30,975 bases of DNA, from positions 1 through 30,975 of the forward strand of contig JABYQS010000322.1 in the NCBI GenBank assembly GCA_022592435.1. The letters run 5' to 3'. Every line of letters starts with the position of its first letter. Within the stretch, counting starts at the first letter, position 1. This document shows, one piece after another, positions 1 to 9,100 of this stretch. This stretch comes from Cerioporus squamosus (taxonomy: Eukaryota; Basidiomycota; Agaricomycetes; Polyporales; Polyporaceae). The notes under the pieces are model-generated. The model was not told the DNA's origin, did no database searches, and saw nothing but the letters and a program-made list of their open reading frames with translations. The position numbers and the translations under genes are program-made.

Positions 1-62
1 GAACTCACAGTACGTACAATAACCATCTGATATCTTCATGCTGACCGTTTACATACCCATGA

Positions 63-606
63 ACTCACAAGATTCATATCCCACTCGATCTAGAGGGTGC
101 GCGAGATGCACACCCGCACGTCCTATCTACCTTCCGCACCCTCCTGGCATCCAAGCTCCTTGACAAACTTACCACTACTCAGTTCCGTGAACTGTTCGCC
201 TTCGCCCGCAGCGTGTACTTCTTCGCACAGGGGCGCATCGACGATCCGACACTTGTGGAAGTGTGGAACGAATTCCGCAGGCTTGCACTCCGGGCAGCCC
301 GCAATAGTTTCCTGCGACCGGCTTCGAATGGGAGGCTATTGGCTCCGTTTGTGCCATGGGCCGACCGCCGGCTTGCCGTGAGTACTACAAAGTCCCTCTC
401 TACATGTTCCCTCACTGATGTCTCTGAGTCTTCAGGGTTTCTTGCACATGCCGGCTCAGGCGGCTGTCCCAGCTCCAGATCTCAACAATCCGGAGAACGT
501 AGAGGCCGGCACTGTCACGGTAGACGAAGAGTTGGATCTTGAAGTTGTGCCCGGCCAGGATGGTGATGGGAACATTGCTCAGGGAGCCGAATTGGAAGAG
601 ATGTAA
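63..606 (+). CDS. 3' end of an unidentified spliced gene
   Basis: The last two exons of a gene whose start lies in an upstream exon or outside the window. The exon frame is open from 63, just after an in-frame TGA at 60-62, so the true exon probably starts after an acceptor such as the TCTAG ending at 92. Exon 1 runs to 377. A 58-nt intron follows (378-435, donor GTGAGT, acceptor TTCAG), phase 0. Exon 2 is 436-606 with TAA at 604. The first exon is helical and rich in Leu, Arg and Phe; the second encodes an acidic Glu/Asp/Val-rich tail ending in ELEEM. I do not recognise the family. It could be the C-terminus of a host protein or of a transposon-encoded one. The consistent frame across a canonical intron supports real coding; function is unknown. 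Confidence 0.45.
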
Positions 607-674
607 TTGCCATATTGTACAGGAGAGCCTCCGGTGTACAGAATACTACTGTCTACTTGTCTTCTGTGTTGCCA

Positions 675-822
675 GTGCCCGCGGGATTCCCGAACCCGTG
701 GAGTCCCGTAGCCCGGCGCTACTGACCCGCACCCGCGATGACCCGCGGGTTCGCGGGTCGGGTTTTTGTGCGGGTGCGGGTGCGGGTTCGGTCCGAGACC
801 CCCGCGGGAACACCCGTGGCAC
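675..822. repeat. CCCG-rich imperfect inverted-repeat block
   Basis: A 148-nt block beginning GTGCC and ending GGCAC, made almost entirely of CCCGC, GCGGG and GGGTGC words on both strands, including CCCGCGGG palindromes at both ends. The centre (about 730-785) can fold because the ACCCGCACCCGC words are complementary to the later GCGGGTGCGGGT words. It lies between the end of the upstream gene and the first recognisable codons of a truncated retrotransposon, so it marks or caused the truncation. No clear target-site duplication is visible. It may be a small nonautonomous element or a GC-rich repeat. Confidence 0.5.
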
Positions 823-3461
823 ACCCTACTGGCTGCCGTTTATGCTCTCAAGCGGAAGTCCGATCAGGAGGAAGCCTTCAGACAGTTCAAGTCTTGGGCT
901 GAGAACCAGACGGAGCACAAGATCAAGAAAGTATGTTCCGATCGAGGGGGGGAGTACATGTCCGACTCGTTCCAAGCCATGCTTCGTGAATTTGGGATTG
1001 AGCACGATAAGACGATGCCAGGAACGTCTCAGCAGAATGGACGAGCTGAACGCTTCATCCGTACGATCTCTGAGAAGGCTCTCTGCATGCTCCACTTTGC
1101 TGGCCTTTCTCATGGATTCTGGAAGCTCGCTCTTGATGCTGCCGTTCACATCTATAACCGTCAGCCGATGAGACGACTTAAGTGGGAGTGCCCCATCACC
1201 ATCTGGACCGGCAGTAAGCCGGATGTCTCCTACTTCCGGGTGTTTGGGTGCAAAGCCTACGTACACGTGCAGAAAGACAAACGTCAAGGGAAGCTCGACC
1301 AGAAGGCCGTCGAGAGGACGTTTGTGGGCTATGAGCCGGGTTCAAAGGGGTATCGCCTATGGAACCCGACCACCCGTCAAGTCGAAGTATCTCGCGATGT
1401 GATCTTCGATGAGACCGTATTTCCTGCACGTGCGGACACCGGCACTCGTCGAGCTACCCCCGACGACAGTCCGTTCCCTGATTACCAGCCACCTGAGGAA
1501 CCTTCCGACGGTGATGCTGACCTTCCTGTTCCTGATCATATCGACGACGATTCAGATGACGCTCCTCCTCCAGTTCCTCCTCCCGTTCCTCCTGCAGACC
1601 CTGCTCCAGCTCCTCCACCTGCTCCAGAGCCGCAGCAACCGCAGCAGCCTGAGCAACCACCACCTGCTCCTCATCCGCAAGCTCCTCGTCACCAACGGCG
1701 TCGTCACCCACCTGAGGGTGGAAACGCTCCTCCTCGTCGCTCTCCTCGAGAGAACAAGGGGAAGATGCCAGAACGTCACACCAGAGATAACGTCTACGGT
1801 GATGAACCTCCCGCTCAAGTAGATGCACGTACGGATAAGGACGGTGATCAGCGTGAAGCAGAAGCAATCCTAGCCTCTCTCTTCTATTCGCGGTATAAGT
1901 CTGGCATTCCTGAGCATCATAAGGACGCCATGGCTTCACCAGATCGTGAGCATTGGATTGCGGCTGAACGTTCGGAGTATGAGTCTCTCATGGCGAACAA
2001 GACTTGGGTCTTGGTTCCTCGTCCTAAGGACCGATCTGTTGTCTCATGTCGCTGGGTCTACGATCGTAAATCAGACGGTCGCTACAAAGCACGTCTGGTT
2101 GCACGAGGCTTTACGCAAGTCTATGGGAAGGACTACCACGAAACCTTCTCCCTGTCACTCGATTCGAGTCTATCCGGTATCTCTTGGCGCACGCTGCCCT
2201 AGAGGACTGGGAGATCGATGCGATGGATGTTAAGACTGCGTTCCTCAACGGGGACTTGGACGAGGAGGTCTACATAGAACAACCCGAGGGCTGGGTCGTG
2301 AAAGGCAAAGAGGACTACGTTTGTCTGCTTAAGAAGGCCATCTACGGTCTTAAGCAAGCCTCTCGCCAATGGAACAAGAAGATTCACGAATTGCTCATCG
2401 GACAGGGATTTGTTCGGACATACTCTGATGCCGGAGTCTATGTATATCGCCGACAAGGGGGGGATTCAGACCCAGACCGTGTCACGATCATTGTCCTCTA
2501 TGTCGACGACCTACTTCTCATGGGTGACAGTCGAGGGCATATCGACAAGGTCAAGAAGGCGCTTGGCAAGCAGTATAAGATGACGGACTTGGGTCCTATT
2601 CAGCGATTCCTTGGTCTTCGTATACGTCGAGATCGTCTCTCCCGGACACTTGACATTGACCAGGAAGAGTACATCGAGGCCATTCTCGAGAACTATCAGA
2701 TGGCCAGCTGCAAGCCTGCGCGTACTCCTCTCCCTGCTGGTGCAGTTATCGAAGCTGCTACCACAGAAGCACCGGCGAAGTTGCGTCAGCGTTTCCAGAG
2801 CTTGATGGGCAGTCTTCTCTATGCCTGTCTTGGGACGCGACCAGATATCTCGTATGCCATCAACCGTCTGGGCAAGTACAGTGCGAACCCTGCCGACGAT
2901 CACCTTGATAGACTTCTCTATGTCTTACGGTATCTCCGGGGTACATCGCATTATCGCCTATGATATGACGGTGCATCTAATGCCGGCCTGATCGCGTATT
3001 CCGATTCAGACTGGGCAGAAGATCGCGATGATCGGCATTCGCAGACCGCTTTTATCTTCCTGATGGCAGGAGGTGCTGTATCTTGGGCATCTCGACGTCA
3101 ACAAACCGTCTCTCTCTCGTCCACTGAGGCAGAGTACAAGGCGGCTTCAGACACTGCTCGTCAGATGATGTGGCTTAGGACGTTTGGCGATGAGTTAGGG
3201 GATGACATGGGCTCGGCTACGCCGATGTGCGTCGACAACCATGGTGCTATTCACCTTGCGTTGAACCCAGCCGTCGACCGGCGTTGTAAGCACGTTGAGA
3301 CGCACTACCACTTTGTACGCGAATATGCCGAGACTCCAAACATGGACATCTATGCTATTCCTAGTGAGGAGAATCTGGCAGATCCGTTGACCAAGAATGC
3401 TTCACTGCACGTCATGGAGTACTTCGTGGCAAATTCGGGTCTCGTTACCTCCGCGTCTTGA
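823..3461 (+). pseudogene. Copia pol remnant (integrase-RT-RNase H), broken
   Basis: The first segment (to about 2150) encodes the C-terminal half of an rve integrase core: SDRGGEY carries the second acidic residue, and the SQQNGRAER segment the third. A Pro/Gln-rich linker follows (about 1555-1700). The RVT_2 reverse transcriptase starts with NKTWVLVPRPKD and breaks at a C-run near 2149-2153, where one base appears to be missing. The reading resumes in another frame with DVKTAFLNG and the catalytic YVDD box (about 2500-2511). An in-frame TGA at 2961-2963 then interrupts the start of RNase H. Beyond it SDSDWAED, SSTEAEY, CVDNHGAI and the terminal EENLADPLTK are intact to the TGA at 3459. Copia polyproteins are normally one long frame, so this is clearly decayed. 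Confidence 0.85.
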
Positions 3462-3472
3462 ACGAGTGGGAG
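3461..3472 (+). other. Polypurine tract of copia element
   Basis: The purine-rich AACGAGTGGGAG lies immediately after the pol stop and directly before TGTTGAAC, the start of the LTR. This is the normal place of the plus-strand primer in LTR retrotransposons. Confidence 0.6.
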
Positions 3473-3828
3473 TGTTGAACTTACTATGGACTATGGACAT
3501 TAGTTGCGCATTAGGCGCTATGGGCACAGCCTCTTACGATTAGATCTTAGGCTATGCTTCTTCCTTTCCTTTTAGGGTACGTTGTACGAAACCATGTGGT
3601 TACCTGGCTTCTCTTTGTTTCCAGTCCATTCCAGTGCAGTTCTGCAACGCTCCGGACCTTTCTAGTTTTTTCTAGATATCTCTGGGCTGTACTAGACATG
3701 CCCTTGTGACCTCGTATTTGTCGTATCTTCGTCATCCTTCGTCATCGTCTGAGTCATCCCTACTCGTTCTGACTCAGACAGCATTATGCTCTCCTTTCTA
3801 TCGCTTACTCATGCTACTCCAGACACAG

Positions 3829-3836
3829 TATATAAG
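3829..3836 (+). promoter_or_regulatory. TATA box in the LTR
   Basis: TATATAAG in the LTR. The expected transcription start is 25-35 nt downstream, around 3855-3865, which coincides with the left edge of the tandem duplicated unit starting at 3863. Confidence 0.55.
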
Positions 3837-3862
3837 GAGGGACTCTTGGGCTTCGTCTCCTC

Positions 3863-4036
3863 AGTCTTTTGCTCTACTGACTGAGGAGTAAGTACTCGCC
3901 TACCTATGCTTACTTATGCTTTACTTACAAGTACTTTGTAGCTCGTGTTGTCCACTCGTCTGCTAGGTACTTGTGTCTATGCTATTAGTCTTTTGCTCTA
4001 CTGACTGAGGACTCGTGTTGTCCACTCGTCTGCTAG
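3863..4036 (+). repeat. Tandem LTR unit: unspliced copy followed by spliced copy
   Basis: Unit 1 is 3863-3966 and unit 2 is 3987-4036, separated by 20 nt. The 25 bases 3863-3887 equal 3987-4011, and the 25 bases 3942-3966 equal 4012-4036, without a mismatch. The only difference is that unit 1 contains 3888-3941, a 54-nt segment with donor GTAAGT, a CTTAC branch-like site at 3924-3928 and acceptor TTGTAG. Unit 2 is therefore precisely the splice product of unit 1. Length and signals match the introns of host genes in this window. Confidence 0.8.
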
Positions 4037-4361
4037 TCGTTGCGACTTGCCTTCACAGGTTCAGACTTCATCAGTACTGGTTTCAAGATGTTTGGATTTG
4101 AATGTTTCGCGATTTGTTACCCAAGCACTCACCGTTGCGTGCCATGGAGGTGGTTAGAAAGCAGGACGTGAGCATTGAGCGCTGAGCGCGCACGGTCTTT
4201 CCAACCCTATTCTGGGGTCTCGGTCCGCACATCCGAATACTGAACGCCTGTGGCGCTGTTCCCACAGGCTGTGCTGGAGCGGGTTGCTTTCTACCCTGTC
4301 GCGACAGAAAGCGATTGTGTGCTCTCACGCAGCTTAACACTCTACCTGCTTATCTTCAGAC

Positions 4362-4658
4362 ATGTCGGACGACTTGGCGGGACTCTGCTGTGCCTCTATA
4401 GGGGCAGCTCTCGAAATCTGCATCGTGGGTGCCTGCTATGACTTCGCAAGCTTCAGTACGCGGCGGACCAACCATCACTTACAAGTCAGTTGAGACTGAC
4501 TATCTCACGTAGCTCACTCGTGTACCGCCGATTTTTGCACCTTCAGAATGTGCAGGAGACAGGCGGTTGAGGTCGACGAACCGAGCGAACGGGAACCGCT
4601 CATCCAGACCGTCGAGCCCTCCGCCCATCAGGGCATACAGAAGCCCCCAACTGGGTGA
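4362..4658 (+). CDS. Small Cys-rich basidiomycete-type protein (79 aa, 2 exons)
   Basis: Exon 1 is 4362-4455 and exon 2 is 4513-4658. The 57-nt intron 4456-4512 has donor GTACGC, a perfect CTGAC branch site at 4496-4500 and acceptor CGTAG. The product starts MSDDLAGLCCASIGAALEIC, has further Cys residues on both sides of the intron, then a short acidic stretch followed by EREPLIQ and a Pro/Gln-rich tail. This layout (a short hydrophobic Cys-rich head with CC pairs, then a hydrophilic tail containing E/D-R-x-P-L) resembles small unnamed proteins I recall from many Agaricomycetes. That is family memory, not a search result. No signal-peptide cleavage site is clear; the head may sit in or on a membrane. 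Function unknown. Exon 1 alone reads only to TGA at 4491, so the intron is needed. It lies about 280 nt downstream of the LTR. Confidence 0.6.
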
Positions 4659-5149
4659 CCGTGGCGTCGTAGCTAGTTTTTATACTGCGGCGTACACGCT
4701 CGCTTGTATTGTACTTTCCGCCGGTGAGTTGATAGATATTCGGAGACACAAAGGATCCATCTCACAGCCCTCGGGACAGTGCATTACCATACCTTGAAGA
4801 AGCGGATACACTCTTCATGCGCGCATACTCCATGGGATTCTATTCAGAACACACTACTTTTTTCGCTATTGAACTAGAGCTGGCTTGCTAGTCTGAATGA
4901 TATAGCATATCCGCCGTTGTCGAGTAAGTAAGTATGTCTCAAGCTCGCGTTCTCTCTGCTAGCTAACTCACCTTCTCATTCTCCATGCAAATTGCGAACA
5001 TCCCATGTTGACCTGTAACAGGTAAAAGCCGACTTCGCTACGCATTGCTCGCTCTGTTCGCCCGGACTTTGCGGTATCAAGGTGACGGCAGTGCTTCTTA
5101 CAGCGGGCGTAGTTGGGCTCAGTCCTTGGCGAATCGCAAGCTCATTGAG
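4659..5149. other. Intergenic, no gene seen
   Basis: No supportable coding frame. A (GTAA)n run occurs at 4924-4934. The stretch ends at the MITE border. Confidence 0.6.
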
Positions 5150-5397
5150 TACTGTACTTTACAAAACAACCCGGGAGGGGTGTGACGCGTGACAGGGGTG
5201 GACAAACTCCGGGACAACGGGAGCGCCCGAGAATTTGTGTGACAAGTACCGTATTTGGAAGGCGGGCGCCTCCGGCGCCCGCCAAAACCGGGCGCTTCCC
5301 CGGTCAGCGGCTTTGTGACGCGTGACAGAGGCCAAATTCCGGACCGGAGACCCCTGTGTGACGCGTGACGCCCCGGGTTGTTTTGTAAAGTACAGTA
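5150..5397. mobile_element. 248-bp MITE with 26-bp perfect terminal inverted repeats
   Basis: Bases 5150-5175 are the exact reverse complement of 5372-5397. The arms begin TACTGTACTTTACAAAAC. The terminal TA on each side would fit a TA target-site duplication, as made by Tc1/mariner or pogo-like transposases, but this is inference. Inside, TGTGACGCGTGAC occurs three times (about 5181, 5315 and 5356), once near each end plus one internal, as expected for subterminal transposase-binding repeats. A perfect 10-bp hairpin sits at 5261-5283. There is no coding capacity: reading frames crossing it are by-products of the repeat. Confidence 0.8.
5261..5283. repeat. Perfect GC hairpin inside the MITE
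   Basis: Ten-base arms GGCGGGCGCC and GGCGCCCGCC flank a TCC loop, giving a very stable stem near the centre of the element. Confidence 0.75.
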
Positions 5398-6182
5398 GTC
5401 GATGAACTCGTCGAACGGAGAGAAATCTCCCTTGATCCGAGCGCAATTCCACTGCTTCTCACGAGAATATATATGCGAGGAGAAGCTCAGAGCCGAGTTT
5501 GGGGGCGAGTGTCCCGACGCGCCGGCACGATAGGGCGATTGCTCTAGACATCGACGCGCATGTGTTTGACCTGCCGTACAGTCTAGTATCAAATATAGCG
5601 CAAGGGTTCTCAGACTCCGTGGGCAGTGTTGTGAGTAACTTGGAACCTGAAGGTAGTAAGTAAGTAAGTATGTGCGAGTCGCGCGGCCCGGGGGGCCGTG
5701 TCAACTTGCGGCTGTTCTACGAAGTCTAAGCGCCTGCGACACGTGACTGTGACCGTGGTCTTGTTTGAGGCGTCAGCGGCTCACTGTCTTGTTCCCGACC
5801 TCGACAACGAGAACGTCAAGACTTGCAGTAGCCAGCTGTGAGAGCGACCATAATTGCTGTTGCTATAGTACTTACTGACTAGAGTGAAACTAATCAGCAG
5901 CGGCCGTCTGTCAGTACACAAAGAGGCCAAGTCCTCGTCAGGCCCTAGCGTACACCTCCCGTCACTTTGCAACAATAGCGGTCAGAAAAGCGAGCTCTAT
6001 TGTCCGCAAAACTGGGCAAGCTCCGCTATCGATAATCGCCGGTGCGCATTGACCCATCCGCGTGATTGGCCAGACCGCGTGCCACCGCTTCAGGGTACAG
6101 CCGTCTGTAACCACTTTCCCAACGGGTCAAAACAGCGCGTTCGCGCGTCTAAAGGTTCGTGGCCTCTCTCTCCCCAACCATC
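5398..6182 (+). promoter_or_regulatory. Upstream region of FunK1 copy 1
   Basis: No gene seen. It contains a (GTAA)n run at 5656-5670. From about 5729 the sequence matches the region before FunK1 copy 2. An inverted CCAAT motif (ATTGG at 6065-6069) occurs in both copies about 115 nt before the ATG and is a candidate promoter element. The shared part has a short indel near 5990 (copy 2 has a few extra bases near 13180). Confidence 0.4.
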
Positions 6183-9100
6183 ATGCCCGACCAGAACGCT
6201 GAAAATCCCGATGTCGCTACCACTCCTATCCATGCCGACAGGCATAAACACGCCGACCCAAATCGCAATCCTGCCACCAAAGTCCACTCCGCGGCGGACA
6301 AGAACCGAGAAAACCAGATGAAGGACTGCCCCGAAACCACCGTCCTCATGCGTCTCAGTCAGTTCCATGAAGAGGAACTGTTCAACCTCGCCGAGGACTT
6401 CGACAGCACCCACGACCCTACATTTGCCCACACGATGTGGTGGGCCTTCCATGACGCCGCCGGGGCGATGCCGAACCAGCCCAAGAAGAAGAAGGCGTGG
6501 AGAGCCATCGAGGAGAAGGCCTTGTCGAATGCATGGGTGCGTGGTTTCGTTGTTGCTCATTGTCCGGAGCCTCACTGGTAGACAACAGGAGAAGGTCGAC
6601 CGCGCAAACCACCTGCTCGCGGACCACTTCCTGCACATCTCCGACAGCCGCTACGAGTCGACAGATACCACCCTGTCCAAAGTCGATGGTTCGTTCATCC
6701 CCGTCTCTGATCGAGAAATAATCCGTCCGCGCTACCCCAACTGGCCCAACATCGAGTTCCTCGTCGAGTTCAAAACCGGCGGGACCAAGAGCGACCCCTT
6801 CGACGACAGTCCTCTACATGACCCCGATGCGTCTGCGAAGACCCGGGTCGCAGTTCGTGGACAACTCATGTCGTATGCTGAACGCCTCTTCTCCTATCAA
6901 CATCGGTCCGCCGTCTTCCTGCTCCTCGTCAACTCGGATATATTCCGCGTGATGCGCTGGGACCGCTCCGGCGTGGTCGTCACCGAGGCTGTAGACTATG
7001 CCGGCAGCGTGGAGGGTACGAAGGCTCTTCTCGAGGTGTTCTACGCCTACTCGAAGCTCAGCCGTGCCGGAAGAGGCGTCGACACGAGCGCCGTTCGTCT
7101 ATTGGAGAGCTCTTGCGGCTGGAAGCGGATGAATCTGCTCGCGAACGACTGCTCGCACGATCTCGACTGCGCTGAAGGCATGTTCGACCATCCCATCCAC
7201 AAGGTCTTCCAGAAACCGGACAGCGCCTACGGGTCGTTGTCCTATGACCGCCGTGCGCACCTGCATTCCGACCCCATCTGCTCCTGTTCTGGCCACAAGA
7301 AAACGCCGCCCGTCATTCCTGTCCTCTCGCATATTCGTCGGATGTTTCGCGAGTCGCTCGTAGAGGGCTTCCCTCGCTATCGCCTCATCGTCGACGGTCA
7401 CGACTACCTCGTCGGGAAGCACATCTTCCTTGGTTTTGGGATGGTCGGCCGCGGAACTCGTGGTTACGTCGCTCTGGAGTGGAAGACCCAGCGGTTCGTC
7501 TTCTTGAAGGACTCGTGGCGGCCGGGATACGCCGGGGTCGAGAGGGAGGGCGACATTCTCGCCAAGCTGAACGCAAACGACGTCGAGAACGTTCCGACTA
7601 TCGTCCGGTACGGGGACGTCTCCCATACGGAAGATGGCTGGGGCGTGCAGGAGACGGAGGCCTCTCGCTTCCATCCCCGGAGAGGAGACAAGAAGGTCGA
7701 CACCACGCTCCCGCCGTTCCAAGAGACTGTCGCGCAGCCATCGGGGCCCGAGAAGAAGTTTACGCGGTTCGTGAAGAAGGCAGAGGTAGAGCCAACGAAC
7801 AAGTCGCTTGACCCGAGGAAAGAGGCATCGGATCCGATTCGACAGCCTGCCCACGCAGGTGCGGTACCGGATTCCGAGGGTGGTGATCCTCCCGCGCCAG
7901 CTGAAGCAAAGTCCGCGCCTAACCTCCCCGCTTTCGATCCTGGCACGGATGTTCCTGCAACGCCACCACCCACTACTGGCGTCCGCGGCACTAAGCGGTC
8001 GTACGATGTCTTCCTCGCCGGCCAGAAGCGCCTTCAGGGAGAAGGGTTGCGACACATGGTTCATACGCGATTGGTGGTGCGGGAGATCTGCCTTCCGCTG
8101 ACTGCTTTCACGGGCAGCAAGCAGTTCGTCCGCATCCTCTATGAGTGTTTGCAGGGTGAGCGATTTGCAGTCTGCAGTCCAGAGTCACCTCCTGATGCTG
8201 ACATTCCTGCAGCCCACGCTCTGGCCTACACGAAGTGCGGCTATATGCACCGAGACATCAGCGCAGGCAACATGTTGATCTACCCAGAGATCGTCCGCGC
8301 GTCGGACGGCCGGTACGGAGTTTACTGGAGAGGTTTGCTCACGGACTGGGAGCTCGCTAAGCACTCGGGCACCAGGATGGCCATGCAGCCTCAACGCACG
8401 GTATGTTCTTTGACCGTGTTCCCCATTGATAGTCCTTGTTCTCACATCGATAACGTCTAGGGCACCTGGCACTTCATGTCGGCATACCTACTCCTGAACC
8501 CGACCATGCCGACCACAATTGCAGACGAGCTTGAGTCGTTCTGTCACGTTCTCATCTATGGCTGCATTCGGCGCGTCAGAAGCAGCCTGGACACCATCCA
8601 CGAGTTCTTGAACGATTACTTCGCCGGCGGCTCATGGGACCCGAAGTGGAAACAACCCGCTTGTCCGTCAGCGAAGCGAGAAAGCGTCGTCAAGGGAGAA
8701 TACCTGAAATTCACCACCCGGCCTGTCGTCTTCTCCACCCCAGATGGCGAGCTCGCAGAGGAACACCCGCTTAACAAGCTCATCCCGGACCTCCTCGCCA
8801 TCTTTCACTCACGCTACGTCGTTGACGAGTGGGTGTCCACACCGAAGTCCAGCGCGCCGCCGCCGAAGTCACCTACGGCTCGCAAGACGGCTCTTCCCCC
8901 CATCTGGAAAGCAGGCTACAAAGGCCCGCCAAAGGCGATTAACGGAGCGGTACCGAAGCGCGAGAAGGGCAAGGCTCCTCTCCCCGCCGTGCCCCCTACC
9001 CCCGAGCAGTACGACAACGTGGAAGCGCTGGAGTCTCACGACGCAATCATGGATGTTTTCCACTCGTATGCCTACTCGGAGGACCTTGATTGGCCCGACG

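Larger units (their letters stand above)
823..4085 (+). mobile_element. 5'-truncated Ty1/copia LTR retrotransposon
   Basis: Copia order (integrase, then reverse transcriptase, then RNase H) is seen, followed by a polypurine tract and a 3' LTR. The 5' LTR, gag, protease, and the integrase zinc finger with its first catalytic Asp are missing; homology begins around 823-835, directly against the CCCG-rich block. The remaining pol carries a frameshift and a nonsense codon, so this copy is defective. The right border is uncertain because there is no second LTR to compare; 4085 is the TTTCA end chosen as the best TG...CA partner. No flanking target-site duplication can be tested. Confidence 0.85.
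3473..4085 (+). repeat. 3' LTR of copia element
   Basis: Begins TGTTGAAC right after the polypurine tract. It contains no long coding frame, carries a TATA box at 3829-3836, and has a tandem duplication with one intron-bearing and one intron-less unit (3863-4036). The end is inferred from the first suitable CA dinucleotides at 4056-4085, so length (about 585-613 bp) is approximate. Confidence 0.65.

Noticed and set aside
5119..5592. 157-codon minus-strand frame
   Set aside because: Runs through the MITE terminal repeats and hairpin; open by base composition only.
7099..8064. 321-codon minus-strand frame (and its twin at 14291-15256)
   Set aside because: It lies fully antisense to FunK1 exon 2, which has the recognised domain and intron structure; a shadow frame of GC-rich codons.
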